Positions 7,829 to 15,671 of a stretch of 24,223 nucleotides of DNA are shown here, in pieces. Within the stretch, counting starts at the first letter, position 1. Every line of letters starts with the position of its first letter. The translations under genes and the position numbers were made by a program. Source of the DNA: Pseudomonadota bacterium (GTDB lineage: Bacteria > Pseudomonadota > Alphaproteobacteria > Rhizobiales > Xanthobacteraceae); assembly GCA_023387695.1 (NCBI GenBank), contig JAEWHT010000244.1, forward strand, positions 1 through 24,223, given 5' to 3'. The notes under the pieces are model-generated. The model was given only the letters and a program-made list of their open reading frames with translations. It ran no database searches and was not told the origin of the DNA.

Positions 7829-8146
7829 ATGATCGATCATGCCGACAACATCATCGACCTGAACGCGATATTGCATCCCGGCTCCGTCTACGATCATCCG
7901 CGCGACGTCGTGGCGGATCCAGATTTGTCGATCGGAGAAAAGCGGGCGATCCTGGCATCCTGGGCCTCGGACGCAGCCAGCGTCACCTCAAACCCGGTGT
8001 TGAGAGAACTCCCCGGTTCGGACAAGGCGGTCACCATCGACGAAGTTCTCGAAGCCCTCGCTTCGCTCGATCACCATCCGAAGGGACCTCCGGGTGGCAA
8101 GCCGATGCGCACGAGATCCGTCTCGCGAACCGGCCTCGCAGCCTAG
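7829..8146 (+). CDS. Uncharacterised 105-residue cytoplasmic protein
   Basis: The start ATG at 7829 is set by a strong AAGGAGG at 7815-7821, with 7 bases of spacing; an upstream in-frame start at 7787 lacks one. The most distinctive part is LSIGEKRAILASWASDAASV (about residues 32-51), a pattern I recall from short alphaproteobacterial proteins often found beside Hsp20 genes, but I know no tested function. There is no signal peptide, membrane segment or cysteine. The C-terminal third is charged and proline/glycine-rich. It heads a run of three small genes (gaps of 27 and 5 bases). Position suggests a stress role; this is inference. Confidence 0.75.
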   Translation: MIDHADNIIDLNAILHPGSVYDHPRDVVADPDLSIGEKRAILASWASDAASVTSNPVLRELPGSDKAVTIDEVLEALASLDHHPKGPPGGKPMRTRSVSRTGLAA

Positions 8147-8173
8147 ACAATCACAGACAACGGGATCACGACG

Positions 8174-8410
8174 ATGATTGATGATCAACTCGCCCTGTTG
8201 CGCGCGCACCGCAATAACATTGGCCGCTATCAGCGTTTGCTCAAGACCGAACTGACCGAGTTCGAGCGGCGGTTCATCGAGCGGCGCCTGTCGGAAGAGC
8301 GCGCCGCGATCGAAAAATTCTCGGCCTGCACCCTTCCGCTCGCTTTCAAATCTCCAAACACGGCAATCGGGAACGCAACCGCGCTCCAGACGGCGAGCGC
8401 CCAAGGCTGA
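8174..8410 (+). CDS. Uncharacterised 78-residue helical protein
   Basis: The sequence is dominated by an amphipathic helical stretch rich in Arg, Glu and Leu (LALLRAHRNNIGRYQRLLKT followed by FIERRLSEERAAIEKF, residues 6-50), consistent with a short coiled coil or helical hairpin. The tail is alanine/threonine-rich. Similar small proteins are, as far as I recall, common in Bradyrhizobium without assigned function. It begins 27 bases after the previous gene and ends 5 bases before the next, so it is the middle gene of a likely three-gene transcript. There is no recognisable domain, signal or membrane segment. Confidence 0.7.
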   Translation: MIDDQLALLRAHRNNIGRYQRLLKTELTEFERRFIERRLSEERAAIEKFSACTLPLAFKSPNTAIGNATALQTASAQG

Positions 8411-8415
8411 CTAAG

Positions 8416-8673
8416 ATGTCAGATAACTTCCCGACGTTCGAAATGTTTTTGAAAAGGTGCGGCCGAAGGACATGGCGGTGGCGTGTTTGCTCGACGGAAG
8501 GACGCCTCGTCATGGAAGGGTCCGAAAATGGCCGGCCAGCTGCGAGATACGCCGCGGAAAGGGCATTGTTTCTGATGCTTCTCGCTGCGCCGTATCAACC
8601 CACAGGCCAAGCCTCCACGGCTCGATCCACCCGGGCGGCATCTACATCAAGATGGCTACCGCGGCCCCCGTAG
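8416..8673 (+). CDS. Uncharacterised 85-residue basic protein
   Basis: The core CGRRTWRWRVCSTEGRLVMEG followed by a Glu/Arg helix (RPAARYAAERALFLMLLAAPYQ) looks like a beta-hairpin plus helix and resembles, from memory, short conserved rhizobial hypothetical proteins. From about residue 62 the tail turns into serine/threonine/arginine/proline-rich sequence of low complexity and might be an unconserved extension. The ATG at 8416 lies 5 bases after the preceding stop with only a weak ribosome site, suggesting translational coupling. Function is unknown. The 3' end abuts the convergent hydrolase-like gene 20 bases away. Confidence 0.6.
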   Translation: MSDNFPTFEMFLKRCGRRTWRWRVCSTEGRLVMEGSENGRPAARYAAERALFLMLLAAPYQPTGQASTARSTRAASTSRWLPRPP

Positions 8674-8693
8674 GGCGAGGCATGGGAGGCGTC

Positions 8694-9632
8694 TTATCGC
8701 CGCCCCTGCGGCACCGCCATTGCCGCCACGGGCTCTGGCGGCGTCAAATGCCGGGGGATGACGATGGACTGGCCAGGCGTAAGCGTGGCGTTCTCCGTAA
8801 GCGAATTGCTCTGCGCGATGGTCCAAACAGGAACGCGATGCGTCGCTGCGATGCTCTCCATCGTGTCGCCGGCGCGAACCGGGATGCGCACGCCACTGTC
8901 CCACAATTCGACCAGCGTATCTGCGGGGACCTGATAGCGCAGCGGCACCGCGTCGGCCTGGGTCTGCAGCTGGATGCGCGGAAGCTGCGTCACCATCTCG
9001 ACGATCTGGCGGTGGATGTCGTCCGACTTCTCGATGTTGATGTGCGTGACGCGCTTGTTCAGCTTCAAATCGTAGCTCGCGTAATGGCCGCGAAAGCCGG
9101 GCACCGCGACCACGTCGCCACCACCGAGCACACTGTCGGAGAGAAAGATATTGATGAAACGCTCGACATTGAGCGGCACGTCGTCGGTCGCGTGCGCGGG
9201 ATCGATGGCGATGACGAGGCTGATCGGGACGTTTTCCTTGGCCGCCATCTCGGAGATCAGGACCGAGCACAGGCCCCCCATCGAATGGCCGATCAACACG
9301 ATCGGCGCCGGGCTCTCCTTGTAGGAAGCGATGGCGCGGTTGCCGATCAGCCGGCACAGCGTGAACTCGTAGACGTCGGCCGAGAAGCCGGCCTTCGTCA
9401 GCTTCTCTTCGAGCCGGTCGATGCCAGTCGAAAAGAACGGACCCATGGCGCCGCGGAACAGGTAAATCTTCGGCGGTGGCAACGGCTCGGCCGGCGGGGG
9501 CGCAGGAGGCGGCAGCGCGACGGCTGGAGCCGCAGCCGGCTTCGGCTTGGCAGGCGAGGCTGCAACCAGACCGGGGTTCAAGGCGAGCAGCGCGACCGCT
9601 GCCAACACCACAAGTCGCCTTGGATCAATCAT
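8694..9632 (-). CDS. Exported alpha/beta-hydrolase-fold protein with C-terminal LysM domain
   Basis: The 312-residue protein has a hydrophobic leader (LVVLAAVALLALNPGLVAA) and a proline/alanine linker (about 28-54). A hydrolase-like domain follows with IYLFRGAMG and the nucleophile elbow GHSMGG (Ser117). The likely acid is in AIDPAHA and the likely base His in THINIEK. A LysM module spans about residues 250-295 (PVRAGDTMESIA through LTPGQSIVIP). LysM binds peptidoglycan, so the protein probably acts in the periplasm at the wall; the ester or amide it cleaves is unknown. The ATG at 9632 is preferred to a TTG at 9662. It is a clear paralogue of the protein at 11358-12080, which lacks LysM. Confidence 0.82.
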   Translation of the reverse strand: MIDPRRLVVLAAVALLALNPGLVAASPAKPKPAAAPAVALPPPAPPPAEPLPPPKIYLFRGAMGPFFSTGIDRLEEKLTKAGFSADVYEFTLCRLIGNRAIASYKESPAPIVLIGHSMGGLCSVLISEMAAKENVPISLVIAIDPAHATDDVPLNVERFINIFLSDSVLGGGDVVAVPGFRGHYASYDLKLNKRVTHINIEKSDDIHRQIVEMVTQLPRIQLQTQADAVPLRYQVPADTLVELWDSGVRIPVRAGDTMESIAATHRVPVWTIAQSNSLTENATLTPGQSIVIPRHLTPPEPVAAMAVPQGRR

Positions 9633-9747
9633 CAAGTCCTGCAGTCCCACCACGGGGGGCAAGCGCCCCCACCGAGGCGCTTAGTGACCACCGATTGGGT
9701 GGTTTTTGGGGCACGGAACCCAGATCTGACGTACTCTCTGCCGCCCA

Positions 9748-10740
9748 TCATGTTCCTAGGACCCTCTGCTGCCCGCGAAACGCGCTGATCGACATGTGGA
9801 CGAGATGCAGCTTGCCCTTCACGGCCGCCGAAATGTCGAAGGGATAAGCGTCACCCATTCCGAGTGACCGATTGATCTCGTTAATCCCGCGAGCAAGCGG
9901 CGTCCACAACGCCAGCAGAGCCTCGAAGTCGCTTTCCAAATAGGGATCCTTCAGCGTCTGTCGGGCACGCTCCTCCAACGACAGCGGCAGACCCGACAGC
10001 GAGTCAAGGGTCGAAACGATATGCAGGAAATGCGCGAAGGTCTCAGCCCAATCCTCCCAAGGATGGGACGTGGCATACTCGCTGATAAAGCCCGCGCGAT
10101 CGTATGAACGATCGCTGCGGCCATGATAGCTGTTGATCGCTGCCTGATAGTCTTGGGTCTCGTCGCCAAAGATCAGCTTGAAAGGGCCGTGAAGCGTGGT
10201 CTGGTCGATGAGCAAGTCCCAGTAGAAGTGACCGATCTCGTGCCGGAAATGGCCGAGCAGAGTGCGGTATGGCTCGCGGAATGCAACGCGGCGGGATTCG
10301 CGCTCGACGTCGTCGGCTTCCGCAAGATTGAGCGTGATCAGGCCCGACAGGTGCCCTGTCAAAATAGGGCTGATCTCATTGGACAGGATGTCGAACGCGA
10401 CTGCTGTTCCGCTTCGTGACGTCAGCGGCAAACGGAGACGAGCGAGGTCGTAGAGGAGACGCCGTTTGGCCTCTTCCATCCTCCGCCACAACACGATGTT
10501 TCTGGCGCTATCGAGGTTCGGTATCGTACGGGTGAGCTCGCAGGAGCTGCAATACAAGCCCTCTCCTTCGGCGCTCCAGTTGCAACTAATGAGATCGCGA
10601 TTGCGGCAAGGCCGTCTGCGCGAGAGCGATACCATGCCAACGCATGAGAGATCGAAGAGTAGCGCGACGCCGCAGTTCGCGCATGCAACTTGCTCGAACG
10701 TCACGACGTGTCGACACGACGGGCACGAAAATTCTCTCAT
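9748..10740 (-). CDS. Zinc-ribbon putative zinc-binding metallopeptidase
   Basis: The 330-residue protein opens with a zinc-ribbon-like region (C6-x2-C9, C20-x2-C23, later C64-x2-C67). It carries HEIGHF at residues 167-172, the HExxH zinc-protease motif, followed by HPWEDWAETFAHFLH (226-240), where an acidic residue could be the third ligand. This architecture matches the family annotated as putative zinc-binding metallopeptidase with an N-terminal zinc ribbon. There is no signal peptide, so it is probably cytoplasmic; the substrate is unknown. The ATG at 10740 sits about 28 bases after the predicted start of an EcfG-type promoter (10776-10800), which implies general-stress induction. It is divergent from the PRC-barrel gene. 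Confidence 0.85.
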   Translation of the reverse strand: MREFSCPSCRHVVTFEQVACANCGVALLFDLSCVGMVSLSRRRPCRNRDLISCNWSAEGEGLYCSSCELTRTIPNLDSARNIVLWRRMEEAKRRLLYDLARLRLPLTSRSGTAVAFDILSNEISPILTGHLSGLITLNLAEADDVERESRRVAFREPYRTLLGHFRHEIGHFYWDLLIDQTTLHGPFKLIFGDETQDYQAAINSYHGRSDRSYDRAGFISEYATSHPWEDWAETFAHFLHIVSTLDSLSGLPLSLEERARQTLKDPYLESDFEALLALWTPLARGINEINRSLGMGDAYPFDISAAVKGKLHLVHMSISAFRGQQRVLGT

Positions 10741-10775
10741 GTCTCACAGCCCCACCGCGCGAACATTGCTATCAC

Positions 10776-10800
10776 AACATGGGATTGAAGGCTCTGTTCC
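10776..10800 (-). promoter_or_regulatory. EcfG-type (general stress sigma factor) promoter for the metallopeptidase
   Basis: Read on the minus strand, GGAAC (10800-10796) is followed after exactly 17 bases by GTT (10778-10776). This fits the GGAAC-N16/17-CGTT pattern known for the EcfG general stress sigma factor, with T instead of C before GTT. The predicted start of transcription lies near 10768, about 28 bases before the ATG at 10740. It is back to back with a second such site at 10818-10842. Confidence 0.6.
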
Positions 10801-10817
10801 GCCGAGGCCCAGCGCAA

Positions 10818-10842
10818 GGAACCTTTGCAGAATCTTCCCGTT
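10818..10842 (+). promoter_or_regulatory. EcfG-type (general stress sigma factor) promoter for the PRC-barrel gene
   Basis: GGAACC (10818-10823) and CGTT (10839-10842) give GGAAC-N17-GTT, the full EcfG-type consensus of rhizobia. The inferred transcription start is near 10850, leaving a leader of about 25 bases with an AGGAGG ribosome site (10863-10868) before the ATG at 10875. Geometry and consensus both fit well. Confidence 0.7.
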
Positions 10843-10874
10843 CACATCGCGGTAACTGGTTGAGGAGGACCAAG

Positions 10875-11267
10875 ATGAAGAAGCTCGCTATCGCCTGTTC
10901 GTTTGCCGTTGTGACTGCGGCCGCCGCTCATGCTGCAACAACCACCGTGAAGTCGGCGCCGGCCGAGAGCTGGACGGTGACCAACTACTACAAGCAGGCT
11001 GTCTACGATCCCAAGGAGAGCAAGATCGGCGACGTCGACGACGTGCTGGTCGACAAAGCCGGCAAGATCACCGGCCTCGTGCTTGGCGTCGGCGGATTCC
11101 TGGGCGTCGGCGAGAAGGACGTCATCGTGCCCTTCACTGCCGTCAAGACCGCCAAGAAGAATGATAAATGGTGGCTCACGATCGACGAAACCAAGGACAC
11201 GCTGAAAGAAGCGCCTGGCTTCAAATATGACAAGGCGAGCACGACCTGGGTGCCTGAAAAGAAGTAG
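10875..11267 (+). CDS. Exported PRC-barrel domain protein
   Basis: The 130-residue protein has a clear signal peptide (MKKLAIACSFAVVTAAAAHA, cleavage near residue 21). A single PRC-barrel domain follows at about 36-105, with KIGDVDDVLVDKAGKITGLV and a lysine-rich second half (VPFTAVKTAKKNDKWWLTID). PRC-barrels occur in RimM and photosynthetic reaction-centre H subunits and, in many rhizobia, as small periplasmic stress proteins of unclear mechanism. The ATG at 10875 has AGGAGG 6 bases upstream and an EcfG-type promoter before that. Longer in-frame starts (10644) would run through the promoter and the divergent gene. A perfect 13-bp hairpin follows the gene. Confidence 0.88.
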   Translation: MKKLAIACSFAVVTAAAAHAATTTVKSAPAESWTVTNYYKQAVYDPKESKIGDVDDVLVDKAGKITGLVLGVGGFLGVGEKDVIVPFTAVKTAKKNDKWWLTIDETKDTLKEAPGFKYDKASTTWVPEKK

Positions 11268-11296
11268 TTCGCGGCAATCCATGTCTGGATGAGACA

Positions 11297-11327
11297 ACGC
11301 CGCCGCCGACACTATCGGCGGCGGCGT
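11297..11327. terminator. Perfect 13-bp GC-rich hairpin between convergent genes
   Basis: ACGCCGCCGCCGA (11297-11309) pairs perfectly with 11315-11327 around the loop CACTA. It lies 30 bases after the PRC-barrel stop and 30 bases before the end of the convergent hydrolase-like gene, so it can serve both strands. There is no T-run, so it is a hairpin terminator or mRNA-end stabiliser rather than a classical intrinsic terminator. Confidence 0.6.
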
Positions 11328-11357
11328 CATGATGTCAGCCCTTGCTGGCCAAAGAGT

Positions 11358-12080
11358 TCAGTTTCGCGCTGGCGCCACAGCGGCTGCAGCACGCGCAGGC
11401 CGCGGAGCCGCACCAGGTTCTGCGACCACGGTAGCCGGAGCGCGCGAGCGGGCGATCGCGGCGTCGATCTCCGCGATGACGCGGCGCTGGATCGCTTCGT
11501 TCTTGTCGATGGTGATGTGGCCAACGCCGCTGCCGCGCACGTCGACATTGTCGAGCTTGCCGCGAAGGCCGGATGCTGCGCGCACCGGCTCGCCCGGACC
11601 GTCGCCGATATAGATGTTGATGTAGCGCTCGGCGCCGGTCGACAGCTTGGTCTTGAACACGGAGTCGAGGCCGATCGCGAGCTTCACGGGGACGCCGAGC
11701 TGGTTGAGCTTGGCGATCATGTCGGGCAGCGCAGTCGCACCGGAGGAATGGCCGACCAGGACGATGGTCTTGACGCGGCCGGCCTTGTAAGCGGTCGCGG
11801 CTTCATCGGCGAGCGAGGACCAGGACACGAAGTTCGCGACGGTCACCGGGACGCCCTGCGCCTCGAGGCGGGCGCCGATCGTGTCGAGCCCGAGCGAGAA
11901 GATGTTGAGCACGCCGCGGAGCAGATAAACGTGCGTCGTTGCGGCCGCCTGGGTCGGCGCAGCCGCCCTCGCAGTGGTCGGGTTGATGGCAACAGCTGAC
12001 AGCAGGAACAGGCAGATCGCCCACATACGGAGAGCGGACAACTGGCTGGCGCCGGCGGTGTGACGGCCGTTCGGTCTCAT
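11358..12080 (-). CDS. Exported alpha/beta-hydrolase-fold protein (paralogue without LysM)
   Basis: The 240-residue protein has an N-terminal signal peptide (hydrophobic core ALRMWAICLFLLSAVAI, cleavage near ARAA at 37-40). Its domain aligns by eye along its whole length with the LysM-bearing protein at 8694-9632: VYLLRGVLNIFS versus IYLFRGAMGPFF, TIVLVGHSSGA versus PIVLIGHSMGG, RYINIYIGD versus RFINIFLSD, and GHITIDK versus THINIEK. The nucleophile is Ser112 in GHSSG; an Asp in IGLDS and the His in GHITIDK could complete a triad. The tail is alanine/proline-rich. The ATG at 12080 is preceded by AGGGA; the reading frame extends much further upstream but only over the ABC transporter's promoter region. 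Substrate is unknown. Confidence 0.82.
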   Translation of the reverse strand: MRPNGRHTAGASQLSALRMWAICLFLLSAVAINPTTARAAAPTQAAATTHVYLLRGVLNIFSLGLDTIGARLEAQGVPVTVANFVSWSSLADEAATAYKAGRVKTIVLVGHSSGATALPDMIAKLNQLGVPVKLAIGLDSVFKTKLSTGAERYINIYIGDGPGEPVRAASGLRGKLDNVDVRGSGVGHITIDKNEAIQRRVIAEIDAAIARSRAPATVVAEPGAAPRPARAAAAVAPARN

Positions 12081-12359
12081 AGATTTTTTCCCTGGGGACA
12101 AACGCTTCGCGATTGGGCGGAATCGTAGCCACGGCCTGCTCGCAGACGCAACAAAGAGCCGCGTGAACAGCGATCTTAGCCGCAACCCGTGACCATCGCG
12201 CAACACTTGCCCGAAACCTGCCATCGAAGCGCCTGTTTTGAGACCATTTTTCCCCAGGCAATTGCGGCCGGGCAAGGCCATTCCTATTTCAGGGCTCCGC
12301 CAGTCTCCGCCCGCCAGGGTGCAGAGTCCCGGCGCCTCCCCCCACCCCCACCGGCTCCC

Positions 12360-13279
<920 letters not shown>

Positions 13280-13283
<4 letters not shown>

Positions 13284-14041
13284 ATCACCGCGCCATCCGC
13301 GCCATCTATCTGTTCGAAATGGCGCGCACCTGGCGCACGCTGCTGCAAAGCATCGTCTCGCCGGTCGTTTCGACCTCGCTCTATTTCGTGGTGTTTGGCG
13401 CCGCGATCGGCTCGCGCATCAGCCAGGTCGAAGGCGTCAGCTACGGCACCTTCATCGTGCCGGGCCTGATCATGCTCTCGGTGCTGACGCAGAGCATCGC
13501 CAACGCGTCGTTCGGCATCTACTTCCCGAAATTCACCGGCACGATCTACGAGATCCTGTCGGCGCCGATTTCGTATTTCGAGATCGTGCTCGGCTATGTC
13601 GGCGCCGCTGCCACCAAGTCGATCATCCTCGGCCTGATCATCCTCGCGACTGCCGGATTGTTCGTGCCGCTGCACATCCACCATCCGGTCTGGATGCTGG
13701 CCTTCCTGGTGCTGACGGCAGTGACGTTCAGCCTGTTCGGCTTCATCATCGGCATTTGGGCCGACGGCTTCGAAAAGCTGCAGATGATCCCGATGCTGGT
13801 GGTGACGCCGCTGACCTTCCTCGGCGGCAGCTTCTATTCCATCGACATGCTGCCGCCGACCTGGCGCACCGTGGCGCTGCTCAATCCGGTCGTCTATCTG
13901 ATCTCCGGCTTCCGCTGGAGCTTCTACGAGATCGCCGACGTCAGCATCTCCGTCAGCATCGGCATGACGGTCGCATTTCTCGCGATCTGTCTCGCCGTGA
14001 TCTGGTGGATCTTCCGGACGGGTTATCGGCTGAAGAACTGA
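13280..14041 (+). CDS. ABC-2 type transporter permease (YadH-like)
   Basis: The 253-residue protein has six hydrophobic segments and the ABC-2 family layout. An amphipathic N-terminus is followed by LQSIVSPVVSTSLYFVVFG, the conserved YGTFIVPGLIMLSVLTQS, and late in the protein LTFLGGSFYSIDMLPPTW and NPVVYLISGFRW. These last strings are close to E. coli YadH. Its ATG (13280-13282) overlaps the stop of the ATPase gene in an ATGA, so translation is coupled and one homodimeric or half-size exporter is expected from the pair. It is followed after 8 bases by a palindromic intergenic repeat that probably marks the transcript end. Confidence 0.93.
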
Positions 14042-14049
14042 TCCCAGTT

Positions 14050-14173
14050 GTCATTCCGGGGCGCGACGAAGTCGCGAGCTTTGATGCGCAATTGCGCATC
14101 TGAGAATCCATTCATCTACTGTCCCTGCCGCCAGATGGATTCCGGGCTCGCGCTACGCGCGCCCCGGAATGAC
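14050..14173. repeat. Intergenic palindromic repeat element
   Basis: The 124-base element is bounded by a perfect 16-base inverted repeat: GTCATTCCGGGGCGCG (14050-14065) and its complement (14158-14173). Inside is a perfect 18-base palindrome (14083-14100, centred on AATT) and a second CCGGGCTCGCG arm. The ATTCCGGGGCG/CGCCCCGGAATGAC ends are, from memory, the edges of a repeat scattered between genes in Bradyrhizobium and Rhodopseudomonas chromosomes. It sits between the convergent ends of the permease gene and the glycine-zipper gene, where such repeats act as transcript ends. Confidence 0.8.
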
Positions 14174-14183
14174 GGCGGTGGAC

Positions 14184-14507
14184 TCACCTGTAGCAGCGGA
14201 AGTGGTGATAGCCGTCGTAGTAGCCGCGGCAGTGGCGATGGCCGTGATAGGGAATGCCGAGGATGCCGTCCACGGCACCAACGGCACCGCCGACACCGGC
14301 GCCGACCACACCTCCAACCGCGCCGCCCACGGGCCCGGCGATCCGGTTACCTTCATAGGAGCCTTCCTGGGCCCCGCGCACGATGCCCTGGGCATGACCG
14401 GGATGCGGCAGCGTCGACAGCGCGAGAACGGCAGCGGCGGCTGCGAACAACAGGCGGACGGGAAGGCCGGCCGACAAGGGCGCGGCGGCAATACGGGCTT
14501 TGTTCAT
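14184..14507 (-). CDS. Small exported glycine-zipper protein
   Basis: The 107-residue protein has a signal peptide (hydrophobic LLFAAAAAVLALS, cleavage near GHAQ at about residue 40). A glycine-zipper segment follows with repeated GGxxG (GPVGGAVGGVVGAGVGGAVG), then a short tail rich in His, Tyr, Arg and Cys (GYYDGYHHFRCYR). Glycine zippers pack in membranes or oligomerise; such proteins are frequent in rhizobia with no known activity. The ATG at 14507 is preceded by AGGA at 8 to 9 bases; the frame extends upstream to 14756, but that part lacks gene-like composition. The His/Cys tail could bind metal, but that is speculation. Confidence 0.75.
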   Translation of the reverse strand: MNKARIAAAPLSAGLPVRLLFAAAAAVLALSTLPHPGHAQGIVRGAQEGSYEGNRIAGPVGGAVGGVVGAGVGGAVGAVDGILGIPYHGHRHCRGYYDGYHHFRCYR

Positions 14508-14870
14508 CTTCAGTCCTAACGGGGTAAATGGCGGCCAAAGCCGCCTGTCTGGCAGGCCACGATCAACGCGCCGAGAGGCCAAATGGTTGCGCCTTTGTGA
14601 CGAATTGTCGGCGTTGTGAACGCACCTCCCAATCGCGAAAATGTCAGCACCGCAGGGACATGCGCGGCCCAAAGCGGTCTTGCTTACGCCCGGCATCGCG
14701 TTAACGATGGCTGGGCAGGCCGCTGGAACGAAAGCCGGATTGCAGACATATTGCATGCCGGGGGACGGAGAGCCGCGGTGTTATTGTTTTGAGCATGATC
14801 TTTTCGGAAAACCGCGACAGGCCTTTCCGGATCATTCTCTAACCTGAACAGGCCGGAGGCCAGACGTCAG
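14508..14870. other. 363-base divergent intergenic region
   Basis: No convincing gene lies here. It must hold the promoters of the glycine-zipper gene (minus) and the L,D-transpeptidase gene (plus). It contains a perfect hairpin GGCGGC/GCCGCC around CAAA at 14530-14545 in the leader of the minus gene, and a degenerate repeat at 14791-14839. I found no clear sigma70 or EcfG-type promoter on either strand. A 68-codon frame at 14641-14847 runs through the repeat and is not gene-like. Confidence 0.6.
14791..14839. repeat. Degenerate GAGCATGATC-type palindromic repeat
   Basis: GAGCATGATC (14791-14800) is followed by TTTTCGGAAAACCG and, on the far side, by GATCATTCTC (14830-14839), its inverted copy with one mismatch. 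The motif GAGCATGATC...TTTTCGGAAAACCG is one I recall as a common intergenic repeat of Bradyrhizobium. Here it lies just upstream of the L,D-transpeptidase gene, 31 bases from the start codon. Confidence 0.6.
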
Positions 14871-15659
14871 ATGCGTTCTTTATTCATTGCGTTCACTTCG
14901 TTGATGCTTTTGAGCGCGGGCGCAGCGCAAGCCAAGGTCGACATTACCGTCGACAAGGACAATCAGCAGATGACTGTCGCGGTCGACGGCGTGGCGCGCT
15001 ACCACTGGCCGGTATCGACCGGCATCCCCTCGCGTGAAACGCCAGGCGGCTCGTTCCGCGCTTTCCGCATGGAAGAGGATCACTACTCCAAGGAATTCGA
15101 CGACGCGCCGATGCCGCACTCGATCTTCTTCACCAAGGCCGGGCACGCCATCCACGGCACCGACTCGGTTGGACGATTGGGTACGCCCGCTTCGCATGGC
15201 TGCGTGCGATTGTCGCGCCAGAACGCTTCGACGCTCTACGCGCTGGTGCAGGAGCAAGGCGTGCTCAACACCACGGTGACGCTGACCGGCTCGGCGCAGG
15301 TAGCGCTCGCGCGCAACCCGCGCGGCCGCGCGAACAATGCAATTGCCCGCGGCCAGCAGCCGGCTGATCAGCAATATGCCACGTCAGGCGATCCCGTGAA
15401 TTTGACACCGCCGATGCAGCCTGGGCAGCGCTACATGCAGCAGCAGGACAGCAACTACATTTATCCCGCTGACGGCAGCGACAATGGCGCGCGCTATCCG
15501 GCGCCGCATCCGATCCCCCGCCCCTATGGCACGCAGGTCTACCAGCAACTGCCTCAAGCACAGCAGAATTACGACCCGGCCTATAGTCAGCAGCAGGGTT
15601 ATTATTATCAGCCGCAGCCGCGGCAGTATTATCAACCGCGCGGCTACTATCAGAACTGA
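14871..15659 (+). CDS. L,D-transpeptidase (YkuD family) with Q/Y-rich tail
   Basis: The 262-residue protein has a signal peptide (cleavage near AQA, residue 21) and a YkuD catalytic domain at about 22-142. It includes TPGGSFRAFRM, HAIHGT (His92 and His95) and the active-site motif SHGCVRLS, with catalytic Cys111 flanked by His109 and Arg113. L,D-transpeptidases form 3-3 peptidoglycan crosslinks or attach outer-membrane proteins to the wall. The last 100 residues are low-complexity, rich in Gln, Tyr and Pro (YYYQPQPRQYYQPRGYYQN at the end), and probably disordered. The gene ends 12 bases before the convergent M28-like gene. The catalytic call is firm; whether it crosslinks or anchors is open. 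Confidence 0.93.
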   Translation: MRSLFIAFTSLMLLSAGAAQAKVDITVDKDNQQMTVAVDGVARYHWPVSTGIPSRETPGGSFRAFRMEEDHYSKEFDDAPMPHSIFFTKAGHAIHGTDSVGRLGTPASHGCVRLSRQNASTLYALVQEQGVLNTTVTLTGSAQVALARNPRGRANNAIARGQQPADQQYATSGDPVNLTPPMQPGQRYMQQQDSNYIYPADGSDNGARYPAPHPIPRPYGTQVYQQLPQAQQNYDPAYSQQQGYYYQPQPRQYYQPRGYYQN

Positions 15660-15671
15660 GCTATTTGTGAG

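Noticed and set aside
9687..9707. ACCACC/GGTGGT hairpin followed by a T-run on the plus strand
   Set aside because: It looks like an intrinsic terminator for plus-strand transcription, but the flanking genes are on the minus strand and the nearest plus gene ends 1 kb upstream, so it is probably coincidental or acts on antisense RNA only.
8457..9788. 443-codon frame on the plus strand
   Set aside because: Antisense to the LysM hydrolase-like gene, which has a signal peptide, GHSMGG and LysM; the plus frame is arginine- and aspartate-rich noise.
14641..14847. 68-codon frame in the divergent intergenic region
   Set aside because: It runs into the palindromic repeat, has no ribosome site and no gene-like composition.
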